DNA of 64,000 nucleotides from Klebsiella pneumoniae. Lineage in GTDB: Bacteria > Pseudomonadota > Gammaproteobacteria > Enterobacterales > Enterobacteriaceae. The notes beneath the pieces were generated by a model, which worked only from the letters and a program-made list of their open reading frames with translations, made no database searches and was not told the origin of the DNA. The position numbers and the translations under genes were made by a program. Below, one piece after another: positions 55,932 to 64,000 of this stretch (the first letter of the stretch is position 1; every line of letters begins with the position of its first letter). Location of the stretch: assembly GCF_000742135.1 (NCBI RefSeq), contig NZ_KN046818.1, positions 2,028,600 to 2,092,599 on the forward strand, read 5' to 3'.

Positions 55932-57452
55932 TTAAGCCAGAGAAACATCTTTCAGAAAGGCCTCGACCCGCGGGTGATGCCCGCTACGCATCGCCTGCGG
56001 CGTGTCATCGCACACCACCCGGCCTTTCTCCATAAACACGATCCGGTCAGACACTTTGAAGGCGAAGTTCATCTCGTGGGTGACGATGACCATCGTGATG
56101 CCTTCGTGGGCCAGGGATTCGATAACCTGCAGCACTTCATTCACTTTTTCCGGATCCAGCGCCGAGGTGGGCTCATCGAACAGCATGATCTGCGGACGCA
56201 TCATCAGGGCGCGGGCGATCGCCACCCGCTGCTGCTGTCCGCCGGAGAGCTGGTGTGGATACTTCCAGGCGTGCTCCAGCATGCCCACTTTGTGCAGCAG
56301 TTCGCAGGCGTGCTGGCGCAGCTCCGCGTCACTTGCCAGATGGTGATAGCGCGGGGCCAGCAGCAGATTGCCGAACACGGTCAGATGCGGGAACAGGTTA
56401 AAGCTCTGGAACACCATGCCGATGTTCAGGCGATGTTCGGCATTCTCCATAAAGCGCGGCTTCTGCTGCCCCTGGCGGTCGAGGTGAATAAAGGGTTGGC
56501 CGTTAATCTGAATTTCGCCGTTATCGATCTGCTCAAGACCGTTCAGCAGGCGAATGAGGGTGGTTTTCCCCGAGCCTGACGGACCGATGACCGAGACCAC
56601 CTCGCCGGGCTGGATCTGCAGGCTCACCGCCCCCAGCACTTCGACGTTGTTGTAGGCCTTATGCAGCTTAGAGGCCTGCAGTGCCGGCTCATGACTCTGG
56701 GTGACGCTGCGCGCCATCGCCGGGCGGCGGGCGCTGGCCAGCCGCTGCATCTCGGCATCTACCGGACGAGCGGTATTGCGCTGGGTTACGTCAAGGTAGT
56801 TCTCCAGCCGTTTCAGCAGAAAATCGAACACCGTGACGATAAAGATGTAATAAAACGCCACGGCCGTCATCGTCTCCATGACCAGAAAGTTCTGCGAGTA
56901 GAGCTGCTGGCCGACCATCAATATTTCGGTCAGGGAGATCACCGACACCAGTGAACTGAGCTTCACGATGGCGATATATTCATTGGCCAGCGCCGGCAGG
57001 GCGACGCGCAGCGCCTGGGGGATGATCACCCGCCACTGGATCCCGGCGTAGCGCAACCCCAGGGCCCGCGCGGCTTCGCTCTGCCCTCGAGGGATGGAGA
57101 GCAATCCGCCGCGGTGGATCTCGGCGATATAAGCCGCTTCGCTGAGAACCATCGCCAGCAGGCCGGCCCAGAAGGGATCGTTCAGCACCGGGGCGAAGGA
57201 GGGCAGCGCCTGCGGCATGTTGTAGACAAAAATCAGCAGGACCAGCAGCGGCATACTGCGAAATAACCAGATATACAGCCGGGCTGGGGTGGATAACCAG
57301 CCGCGCGGCGACTGTTTGGCCAGCGCCAGAATAAATCCGAGCACAATACTGCAGCCCCAGGTCAGCAGACTTAATTTAATGACGGTCCAGGTGGCCCACC
57401 AAAAATCGGCATCGCTGAGCAGGCTTAACATGTAGTTCCAGTTAAACGTCAT
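55932..57452 (-). CDS. Fused ABC permease-ATPase, polar amino acid type
   Basis: The product is 506 residues. Residues 1-230 are a HisM/GlnP-type permease with about five helices and EAARALGLRYAGIQWRVIIP as coupling loop. Residues about 255-506 are an ATPase with GPSGSGKTT (about 288), LSGGQQQRVAIARAL (about 400) and MLFDEPTSALDP. Permease and ATPase are usually separate genes, so this is a natural fusion. With the downstream binding protein it makes a complete importer. It is divergent from the lysR gene. Confidence 0.9.
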   Translation of the reverse strand: MTFNWNYMLSLLSDADFWWATWTVIKLSLLTWGCSIVLGFILALAKQSPRGWLSTPARLYIWLFRSMPLLVLLIFVYNMPQALPSFAPVLNDPFWAGLLAMVLSEAAYIAEIHRGGLLSIPRGQSEAARALGLRYAGIQWRVIIPQALRVALPALANEYIAIVKLSSLVSVISLTEILMVGQQLYSQNFLVMETMTAVAFYYIFIVTVFDFLLKRLENYLDVTQRNTARPVDAEMQRLASARRPAMARSVTQSHEPALQASKLHKAYNNVEVLGAVSLQIQPGEVVSVIGPSGSGKTTLIRLLNGLEQIDNGEIQINGQPFIHLDRQGQQKPRFMENAEHRLNIGMVFQSFNLFPHLTVFGNLLLAPRYHHLASDAELRQHACELLHKVGMLEHAWKYPHQLSGGQQQRVAIARALMMRPQIMLFDEPTSALDPEKVNEVLQVIESLAHEGITMVIVTHEMNFAFKVSDRIVFMEKGRVVCDDTPQAMRSGHHPRVEAFLKDVSLA

Positions 57453-57940
57453 GGGCTATTTCACTCGTCATAATTATCAAAAATTAAAGTGGCTCGGCTG
57501 TGCCGTAATGGGGAGCCACCGGTATTCATCGTGCGAATACACTATGCTGGCAGGATGCTTTCAGAGGCAATTAGTAAATTTTTGGCCTTTAAGTTTAAAA
57601 AAACTATACAACGATATTAACGATATGGAATTTAAAGTGATTGCTGAGATACTTTGTGTAAACAATTTAAAAACAATGACAGTAATTCAATAACGCTATT
57701 TTGTGGGGGAAGGGTATTTTGCGCGAAACTGGGGCAGCTGCTGCCTGTCTGGCGTGCAGCGTGGCGCATGATGGTGCAACGGCGGAAATAAACCACGCGG
57801 GCGTAGAGCAATAATAAATATTGCCGCCCCTTGTCGGGCAACGCGCCGCTCTTTTCCGGGGGTGGCACGCGGATTGCTTGGGACTTAGAGGAAAACTATT
57901 CCCCACGTGCGCCGGACCATATTTTATCAATGGTGATGCT
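57453..57940. promoter_or_regulatory. Divergent region, ABC operon to lysR
   Basis: These 488 bases are AT-rich at 57550-57690, unlike the flanking genes, and should contain the promoter of the leftward operon and LysR-type binding sites. An 80-codon frame at 57451-57693 has no ribosome-binding site and is rejected. No repeat or sRNA is recognised. Confidence 0.45.
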
Positions 57941-58855
57941 ATGAACCGATTTACCCTGAAGCAGCTCAAATATTTCGTCACCGTGGTGGAGACGGAGAGT
58001 ATCGCCGAGGCCTCCCGCCAGCTGCACATTGCGCAGCCGTCGATTTCGATTGCCATCAAGAATCTGGAGAGCACCTTCGACCAGCAGCTGTTTATTCGCC
58101 ACCACGCGCAGGGCGTTTCGCTCACCTCCAGCGGTCGGCGGATCTACGATAAAGCGAAAGAGCTGCTGCGCCTGTCCTGGGAGTTCGAACAGAATTCGCG
58201 AGCGGATAAAGAGCTGGTTTCTGGCATGATCTCCATCGGTTGCTTTGAATCGGTGGCCCCGCTGTATATGCCGAAGCTGGTGGCCGGGTTTAAGAAATGC
58301 TATCCGGAAATCACCCTGCATCTGTACGACGGCGAACAGCATGAGCTGATGCATGGCCTGCACCGCGGCCGCTTCGACCTGGCGCTGGTCTACGATCTGG
58401 AGCTCGGCCATTCAATCAATAAAGAACGGCTCAATGCCCCGCATAAACCCTACGCGCTGCTGCCCGCCGCGCATCCGCTGGCGCAGAAGGCGCAGGTGAC
58501 GCTGCAGGAGCTGAGCCGTGAGCCGATGATCCTCCTCGATGCGGTCCCCAGTAAAAATTATTTTATCTCCATCTTTAAGGAAAAGGGTTATCACCCGGAA
58601 GTGGCTTACAGTTCCCCCTCCATTGAAATGGTGCGCTGTATGGTGGGTCAGGGGTTGGGTTTTTCGGTACTGGTCACCCGGCCCTGCTGCGACATGACCT
58701 ACGATGGTGAAAGAGTGGTGCAGCGGGATATTGCCGACGAGATGCCCGCCTCGACCTTAATTATGGCGCATCTCGCGAATAATGAGCCCACGCGGCCGAC
58801 GCAACTGTTTATGGATTATTGTCGCAGCATCGAATTAACCCCAACTCACGCCTGA
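57941..58855 (+). CDS. LysR-family regulator
   Basis: The product is 304 residues from ATG 57941 (MNRFTLKQLKYFVTVVETES); the longer frame from 57821 is untranslated leader. The winged helix-turn-helix is at about 18-40 (IAEASRQLHIAQPSISIAIK) and the effector domain follows. It sits between the transport arm and the enzyme arm of the locus and likely activates both in the presence of the substrate. A terminator follows at 58862. Confidence 0.88.
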   Translation: MNRFTLKQLKYFVTVVETESIAEASRQLHIAQPSISIAIKNLESTFDQQLFIRHHAQGVSLTSSGRRIYDKAKELLRLSWEFEQNSRADKELVSGMISIGCFESVAPLYMPKLVAGFKKCYPEITLHLYDGEQHELMHGLHRGRFDLALVYDLELGHSINKERLNAPHKPYALLPAAHPLAQKAQVTLQELSREPMILLDAVPSKNYFISIFKEKGYHPEVAYSSPSIEMVRCMVGQGLGFSVLVTRPCCDMTYDGERVVQRDIADEMPASTLIMAHLANNEPTRPTQLFMDYCRSIELTPTHA

Positions 58856-58861
58856 AATAAC

Positions 58862-58890
58862 GCCTGTCGATCCGGCAGGCATTATTTTTT
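58862..58890 (+). terminator. Terminator of lysR
   Basis: GCCTG and CAGGC pair around a 9-base loop and are followed by ATTATTTTTT. It isolates lysR from the monooxygenase gene, which then needs its own promoter between 58891 and 59023. Confidence 0.75.
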
Positions 58891-59023
58891 GTCGTCACTC
58901 AGCCTCGCAAAATTCTATTCAGTCGATCGTTTTATAATATTTTACCAATTCGTCACAGTTAAATAACCTGAAAGCCGTCAATTCCGGCGACGTCGTCGGC
59001 AACTGTGCTTGAAGGATAGCGAA

Positions 59024-60283
59024 ATGACTGAACAGATTACCGAGATCGATACCCTGGTGGTGGGCGCGGGGCAGGCGGGCGTCGCCATGAGCGAGCATCT
59101 GACCCGGCTGGATATCCCCCACCTGGTGCTGGAAAAGCAGGGTATTGCCCAGGCCTGGCGCAGCGGACGCTGGGATTCGCTGGTCGCCAACGGCCCGGCC
59201 TGGCACGATCGGTTCCCGGGGATGGTGTTCCCGGACTGCCCGGCAGACAGCTTTGTCGGCAAAGAGCAGGTGGCAGACTATTTTGCCGCCTATGCCCGCA
59301 GCTTCAATGCGCCGATCCGTACCGGGGTGGAGGTTTTCAGCGCCGAACGCCTCGTCGGACGGCCGGGCTTTCGTATTGACACCTCGCAGGGGGGGATTGA
59401 AGCGCAGCGGATCGTAGCGGCCACCGGGCCGTTTCAGCGGCCAGTGATCCCGGCCATCGCCCCACAGAGTCAGGCTATTCAGCAGCTCCACTCCGCGCAC
59501 TATTTTAACCCGCAGCAGCTACCGGAGGGCGGTGTGCTGGTGATTGGCGCAGGATCCTCCGGCGTGCAGATTGCCGATGAGCTACAGCGAGCCGGACGCG
59601 CGGTGTGGCTGTCGGTGGGAGCGCACGACCGCCCGCCGCGTCGCTATCGTCAGCGCGATTTTTGCTGGTGGCTCGGGGTGCTGGGAATGTGGGATGCCGC
59701 GGCCAATGCGCCGGGTAAAGAGCATGTCACTATCGCGGTGAGCGGCGCGCGCGGCGGCCATACCGTCGATTTTCGCCAGCTGGCGCATCAGGGGGTCACG
59801 TTAGTGGGGCAGACCCGCGGCTTTGACGGTGACAAAGCACTGTTTCACCCCGACCTGGCGGAGAATATCCGCCGCGGCGATGCCTCCTACCTTGCGCTGC
59901 TCGACGCCGCGGACGCGTGGGTGGCCCGCAACGGCATGGACCTGCCCGAAGAGCCCTCCGCCCGCGAATTTCTGCCCGATCCGGCCTGCGTTACCGACCC
60001 GCTGCTCAGTCTCAATCTGGCCGAGGCCGGGATCGGCACCATCATCTGGGCGACGGGCTACACCACTGACTATCGCTGGCTGAAGGTCAACGCCTTCGAT
60101 GACGCACAGCGGCCACAGCATCACCGCGGCGTATCGACGGAGCCGGGCGTCTATTTCCTCGGCTTGCCGTGGCTCTCGCGGCGCGGGTCCACCTTTATCT
60201 GGGGCGTCTGGCACGATGCCAAATATATTGCCGACCAGATCGCCATTCAGCGCCAGTACCAGCGTTACCAGCCGTCCTGTTAA
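59024..60283 (+). CDS. Flavin-containing monooxygenase-like protein
   Basis: The product is 419 residues from ATG 59024 after GAAGGA. It has an FAD motif GAGQAGVAMSEHL near residue 15, an NADP motif GAGSSGVQIADEL near 174 and a C-terminal ATGY motif (IIWATGYTTDYRW), the layout of class B flavoprotein monooxygenases that oxidise N or S atoms or insert oxygen next to ketones. It starts the rightward enzyme arm. Substrate unknown. Confidence 0.85.
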   Translation: MTEQITEIDTLVVGAGQAGVAMSEHLTRLDIPHLVLEKQGIAQAWRSGRWDSLVANGPAWHDRFPGMVFPDCPADSFVGKEQVADYFAAYARSFNAPIRTGVEVFSAERLVGRPGFRIDTSQGGIEAQRIVAATGPFQRPVIPAIAPQSQAIQQLHSAHYFNPQQLPEGGVLVIGAGSSGVQIADELQRAGRAVWLSVGAHDRPPRRYRQRDFCWWLGVLGMWDAAANAPGKEHVTIAVSGARGGHTVDFRQLAHQGVTLVGQTRGFDGDKALFHPDLAENIRRGDASYLALLDAADAWVARNGMDLPEEPSAREFLPDPACVTDPLLSLNLAEAGIGTIIWATGYTTDYRWLKVNAFDDAQRPQHHRGVSTEPGVYFLGLPWLSRRGSTFIWGVWHDAKYIADQIAIQRQYQRYQPSC

Positions 60284-60307
60284 CCGTTTTCCTTAAGGAG
60301 TGCTTTG

Positions 60308-60742
60308 ATGCCAACTCATACCCGTATTCGCATGTTTAACACCAAAGAGACCTACCCGAACCAGGCGCTGAACAACGATCTGTGCCAGGCGGTGCGGGCC
60401 GGCAATACCGTCTACGTTCGCGGCCAGGTTGGCACCGACTTCGCCGGCAATCTGATTGGCCTCGGCGACCCGCGGGCGCAGGCGGAGCAGGCAATGAAGA
60501 ATGTTGAACAGTTGCTGAAAGAGGCGGGAAGCGACCTCTCGCATATCGTCAAGACCACTACTTATCTGATCGATCCCCGCTATCGCGAGCCGGTCTATCA
60601 GGAGGTGGGCAAATGGTTAAAAGGTGTCTTTCCCATCTCCACCGGGGTGGTGGTGTCGGCCCTCGCGCAGCCGCAGTGGCTGATGGAGATTGACGTTACG
60701 GCGGTGATCCCTGACGACTGGCAGGGGGAGGCAGCAGAATGA
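60308..60742 (+). CDS. Rid-family (YjgF-like) protein
   Basis: The product is 144 residues from ATG 60308 after AAGGAG. Family landmarks are YVRGQVGTDFAG and MKNVEQLLKEAGSDLSHIVK. The site of the RidA catalytic Arg105 reads STGVVVSALAQPQWLMEID, without arginine, so it belongs to a Rid subgroup probably lacking imine deaminase activity. It overlaps the next gene by 4 bases. Confidence 0.85.
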   Translation: MPTHTRIRMFNTKETYPNQALNNDLCQAVRAGNTVYVRGQVGTDFAGNLIGLGDPRAQAEQAMKNVEQLLKEAGSDLSHIVKTTTYLIDPRYREPVYQEVGKWLKGVFPISTGVVVSALAQPQWLMEIDVTAVIPDDWQGEAAE

Positions 60743-61413
60743 CTCTCTCTATTAGCGCCCGCTGCCCGGAATCAGGTCAGCTCGGCATTGCCATTAGTTC
60801 GTCGAGCATGGCCGTGGGATCGCGCTGTCCGTGGCTATTGCCCGGCGTCGGCGCGGTCGCCAGTCAGAACATAACCCTGCCGTCGCTGGGGCCGCAGATC
60901 CTCAGCGCGCTCGAAGCGGGGGCCAGCGTTGAGCAGGCCCTGAACCTGGCCCTGGCGGAGGATCGCTTCCGCGAATATCGCCAGGTCGCGGCGATTGACG
61001 CCAACGGCGACACGGCGGTGTTCAGCGGGGAGTTCACCCTCGGGATCGGCGGCGCCCTGGCGGGGGATAACTGCGTGGCGGCGGGTAACATGCTGGCCGG
61101 TCAGGGGGTAATCGCCGCGATGGTGGGCGCCTTTGAGGCCGCCACCGGAGAGCTGGCCAGCCGGCTGCTGGCCGGGCTGCGCGCCGGGATCGTCGCCGGG
61201 GGCGAGGCCGGGCCGGTCCACTCGGCGGCGGTGAAGGTGGTGGACGATTACCCGTGGCCGGTGGTCGACCTGCGCATTGACTGGGCGGAGGTGGATCCGC
61301 TGGCGGCCCTTGAGCAGCTGTGGCTGGCGTGGGAGCCGCAAATGGAGGCCTATATTACCCGGGCGCTCGACCCGCGAGAGGCGCCGGCCTATGGCGTGCC
61401 TGGCGATGAATAA
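60739..61413 (+). CDS. DUF1028-family protein
   Basis: The product is 224 residues (MTLSISARCPESGQLGIAIS onward), matching the DUF1028 family, which is thought to adopt an Ntn-hydrolase-like fold; its reaction is unknown. The ATGA overlap with the Rid gene and the 8-base overlap with the M20 gene show tight coupling. An amidase-like role in the pathway is a guess. Confidence 0.82.
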   Translation: MTLSISARCPESGQLGIAISSSSMAVGSRCPWLLPGVGAVASQNITLPSLGPQILSALEAGASVEQALNLALAEDRFREYRQVAAIDANGDTAVFSGEFTLGIGGALAGDNCVAAGNMLAGQGVIAAMVGAFEAATGELASRLLAGLRAGIVAGGEAGPVHSAAVKVVDDYPWPVVDLRIDWAEVDPLAALEQLWLAWEPQMEAYITRALDPREAPAYGVPGDE

Positions 61414-62563
61414 CACGCCGGGAGCGATCCTTGCCGCGCTGCTGGCTTTTGACACCACCAGCCGCCATTCGAACCTGGCGATGATCGACTGGATCGCCGA
61501 TTTTCTCGCCGCCCGCGGCGTGGCGTCCCGCCGCTTTTATGACCCGTCGGGCGGTAAGGCCAATCTCTACGCCCGGCTGGGGCCGTCCGGCGGCGGTGGG
61601 GTGATGCTCTCGGGCCACACCGACGTGGTCCCGGTGGACGGCCAGGCCTGGAGCGTTCCGCCTTTCAGCCTGACCGAGCGCGATGGCCGCTACTATGGCC
61701 GCGGCAGCGCCGATATGAAGGGGTTTCTCGCCTGCGTGCTGGCGGCAGTGGATGACTTTCTGGCGGCGCCGCTGCATCTGGCCTTCTCCTATGACGAAGA
61801 GGTCGGCTGTCTCGGCGTGCGCAGCCTGGTGGATTTTCTGCAGGCCTCGCCGGAGAAACCGGCGCTGTGCCTCATCGGCGAGCCGACAGAGATGCAGCCG
61901 GTGTTCGGTCATAAAGGCAAACTGGCCATGCGCTGCTGCATCGAGGGGCAGGCCTGCCATTCGGCCTACGCCCCGCAGGGGGTGAACGCCATCCGCTACG
62001 CGGCCAGGCTGATCAACCACCTGGATCGGCTGGGCGTGCGTCTGGCCCGGCAGCAGGACAGCCGCTTTTCGCCGCCCTTCAGCACGCTACAGGTGGGCAC
62101 CATTCAGGGTGGGGCCGCGCTGAACATCGTTCCGCAGTCCTGCCGCTTTGATTTTGAAATCCGCTACCTGCCGGGGATGCGTCCTGAAGCGGTCACCGAG
62201 GCGCTGGCGGCCTACGCCCGCCGCCGACTGCTGCCGGAGATGCGCCGGGTCGGCGGCGGGAGCGACATCCAGTTTCAGCTGTTGAGCCACTACCCGCCGC
62301 TGCTCAGCGATCCACAGTCCGACTTCGCCCACTGGCTGGCGCAGTGGTGCGGCAGCGATCGGTTTTCCACCGTGGCGTTCGGCACCGAAGGGGGACTGTT
62401 CGATGAGATGGGCGTCGCGACCCTGGTCTGCGGGCCGGGCAGCATGGCCCAGGGCCATAAGGCCGATGAGTACATCAGCATCGACCAGACCGAACGCTGC
62501 ATGGCGATGCTGGGCCAGCTTTGCGCCTGGATGCGCGCCGAACCGGCGGAACCGCTTACCTGA
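61406..62563 (+). CDS. M20-family deacylase, ArgE-like
   Basis: The product is 385 residues from ATG 61406, overlapping the DUF1028 stop. Metal ligands are seen in SGHTDVVPVDG, the GSADMKGF aspartate, YDEEVGCLG (catalytic Glu and ligand) and LIGEPTEMQPV. Closest in pattern to acetylornithine deacetylase; argE itself lies in the arginine cluster elsewhere, so this enzyme probably deacylates another N-acyl amino acid or similar amide. Confidence 0.85.
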   Translation: MNNTPGAILAALLAFDTTSRHSNLAMIDWIADFLAARGVASRRFYDPSGGKANLYARLGPSGGGGVMLSGHTDVVPVDGQAWSVPPFSLTERDGRYYGRGSADMKGFLACVLAAVDDFLAAPLHLAFSYDEEVGCLGVRSLVDFLQASPEKPALCLIGEPTEMQPVFGHKGKLAMRCCIEGQACHSAYAPQGVNAIRYAARLINHLDRLGVRLARQQDSRFSPPFSTLQVGTIQGGAALNIVPQSCRFDFEIRYLPGMRPEAVTEALAAYARRRLLPEMRRVGGGSDIQFQLLSHYPPLLSDPQSDFAHWLAQWCGSDRFSTVAFGTEGGLFDEMGVATLVCGPGSMAQGHKADEYISIDQTERCMAMLGQLCAWMRAEPAEPLT

Positions 62564-62587
62564 TCCACCCACACAGGAACCCAAGCG

Positions 62588-63406
62588 ATGCACAATCAAC
62601 ACTCTCCCCATATCGATCAAGCGACTGTCGACCGCTGGCAGGCGGACGGCGTGGTATTACTGAAGGGCGTTTTTACCCACTGGGTCGAGCGCCTCGCCGA
62701 GGGGGTCACGGCGCTGATGGCCAGCCCCAGCGAATATGGTCATGCGCGCACGGTGATCCCCAAAGATGGTTCGCGGCCTTTTTTTCAGGATTACTGCAAC
62801 TGGGCGCGGATCCCGGCGTTTAGCGAGTTTGTCTTCCAGTCGGCGGCCGCGGAGATCGCCGCGGCGCTTATGCAGTCGCAGACGGCGAAATTTTTCCATG
62901 AGCATACGCTGGTCAAACCCGCCGGGGGCAGCACGGTGACTCCCTGGCATCATGACCAGCCTTACTATTGCGTCTCCGGCAGGCAGAACGTCAGCTTCTG
63001 GATCCCGCTGGACCCGGTGGCGGAGGCGACCTCGCTGCGCTGCATTCGCGGGTCGCATCGCTGGGAGGCGGAGTACAGTCCTACCCGTTTCAATGGCACT
63101 AAGCTTTACGAGCACACCCGGTTCAGCGCGCTGCCGGATATCGACGCCCATGAGGACGAGTACGATATCGTCAGCTGGGCGCTGGAGCCGGGGGATGCGG
63201 TGGCCTTCCATTTTCGCACCGTCCATGGCGCCCGCGGCAACCCCGGGGCGCGGGCTCGACGGGTCTTCTCCGCCCGCTGGGTGGGGGATGACGCCGCGTT
63301 TGCCGACCGCGGCGGCGTGACCTCGCCGCCGTTCCCCGAGCTGACCCTGCGGGACGGCGACCCGCTGGATTCCCCACTGTTCCCCCAGGTCTGGCCACCG
63401 GCGTAA
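62588..63406 (+). CDS. PhyH-family Fe(II)/2-oxoglutarate dioxygenase
   Basis: The product is 272 residues. Iron ligands appear as HxD in TPWHHDQPYYC and the distal His of FRTVHGARGN, followed by the 2-oxoglutarate-binding Arg of ARRVFSARW. The ATG at 62588 is 24 bases after the M20 stop. It likely hydroxylates a pathway intermediate. A second, frameshifted PhyH gene lies in the leftward arm, and the two are only distantly similar. Confidence 0.87.
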   Translation: MHNQHSPHIDQATVDRWQADGVVLLKGVFTHWVERLAEGVTALMASPSEYGHARTVIPKDGSRPFFQDYCNWARIPAFSEFVFQSAAAEIAAALMQSQTAKFFHEHTLVKPAGGSTVTPWHHDQPYYCVSGRQNVSFWIPLDPVAEATSLRCIRGSHRWEAEYSPTRFNGTKLYEHTRFSALPDIDAHEDEYDIVSWALEPGDAVAFHFRTVHGARGNPGARARRVFSARWVGDDAAFADRGGVTSPPFPELTLRDGDPLDSPLFPQVWPPA

Positions 63407-63461
63407 GCGGCTTCGGACGGGATCTGCTATGATCCCGACTTTCGTTGTCTGGAGCCAGTCG

Positions 63462-64000
63462 ATGTTCAACGACGCCATTGTTTATGACCGCTACGGGCCG
63501 CCGTCCGCGGTGCTAACGCTGAAACGCCTGCCGCTGGCGCCGCTGGCGGGCGGACGGGTGCGGGTCAGGATGCGCTTTGCCCCGGTGAATCCTTCGGATC
63601 TGATCCCCGTGACCGGCGCCTATCGCCATCGCACCCGACTGCCGGCCGTCGCCGGCTATGAAGGCCTTGGCGAGGTGGTCGCCGCGCCATACGGCAGCCG
63701 GCTGTGCGCGGGCCAGCGGGTGCTACCTCTTCGCGGAGGCGGCACCTGGCAGCGGTTTATCGATCTGGATGAGACCTGGCTGGTGCCGGTGCCGCCGGCG
63801 GTTGACGATCTGCTGGCCGCACGCGGGTATATCAATCCGCTGACGGCTATGCTGATGCTCAAGCGCTGGCCGGTTGCCGGAAAACACCTCGTGCTGACCG
63901 CGGCATCGTCCTCCTGCGCCAGTCTGCTGGGACAGTGGGCGCTGGCGATGGGCGCCCGCTCGGTGAGCGGGATTATTCGCTCGCCGCAGCATCGGGCGCG
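63462..64000 (+). CDS. MDR-family dehydrogenase, cut by window end
   Basis: The visible 179 residues start MFNDAIVYDRYGPPSAVLTL after GGAG. They show the GroES-like domain of zinc-type or quinone oxidoreductases (VRMRFAPVNPSDLIPVTGAY, AGYEGLGEVV) and the start of the Rossmann part (LVLTAASSSCASLLGQWALA). No catalytic zinc ligands are obvious. It may be the last enzyme of the rightward arm. The 3' end lies outside. Confidence 0.8.
   Translation, partial: MFNDAIVYDRYGPPSAVLTLKRLPLAPLAGGRVRVRMRFAPVNPSDLIPVTGAYRHRTRLPAVAGYEGLGEVVAAPYGSRLCAGQRVLPLRGGGTWQRFIDLDETWLVPVPPAVDDLLAARGYINPLTAMLMLKRWPVAGKHLVLTAASSSCASLLGQWALAMGARSVSGIIRSPQHRA

Noticed and set aside
57451..57693. 80-codon + strand open frame upstream of lysR
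   Set aside because: It starts inside the divergent ABC gene start, lacks a ribosome-binding site and lies in AT-rich regulatory DNA.

Overview
The window reads as chromosome of an enterobacterium of the Klebsiella pneumoniae complex. Its middle keeps the gene order known from Escherichia coli (zntB-fnrS-dbpA-ttcA-uspF-ompN-micC-ydbK-ydbJ-hslJ-ldhA-ydbH-ynbE-ydbL-feaR-feaB) with highly similar products. That core is flanked by a type VI secretion (T6SS) cluster and by amino-acid and catabolic genes typical of Klebsiella. The species is inferred from gene content; no rRNA or tRNA gene is present.

Region 1 (1-15064) is the 3' part of a T6SS cluster on the + strand. It holds a duplicated DUF3304 lipoprotein gene (one truncated copy, one intact), a Tle1-like lipase effector, a PAAR gene split by an IS110-family element, a membrane protein of unknown function, tssM, tssA, tssF, tssG, tssJ and a last gene of unknown function.

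Region 2 (15131-19431) holds bdcA/bdcR with two visible operators, two dehydrogenase genes truncated head to head by an apparent deletion, and a TetR regulator divergent from a quinone-oxidoreductase-like gene with a double palindromic operator. Region 3 (19476-27666) is an amino-acid module: two aminotransferases, a methionine-type ABC importer, a YitT protein, an Lrp-type regulator and an AroP/PheP-type permease. Region 4 (27917-31037) has a membrane-protein gene broken by one stop codon, two overlapping small ORFs, and a DeoR regulator with a Gfo/Idh/MocA oxidoreductase.

Region 5 (31311-52411) is the conserved enterobacterial core. It includes the sRNAs FnrS (with its FNR box) and MicC. 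A 2248-bp unit bounded by inverted IS1-type ends has inserted in the ribosome-binding site of uspF, and its 9-bp target duplication regenerates the Shine-Dalgarno sequence. A DedA-family gene next to ydbH carries an amber codon.

Region 6 (52535-64000) is an accessory catabolic locus around a LysR regulator. The leftward arm has a fused ABC permease-ATPase, a frameshifted PhyH dioxygenase, a periplasmic binding protein and a class II aldolase. The rightward arm has a flavin monooxygenase, a Rid protein, a DUF1028 protein, an M20 deacylase, a second PhyH dioxygenase and an MDR dehydrogenase cut by the window edge. Together they suggest import and oxidative or hydrolytic breakdown of an amino-acid-like compound that cannot be named from sequence alone. 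This is the best candidate here for an undescribed pathway.
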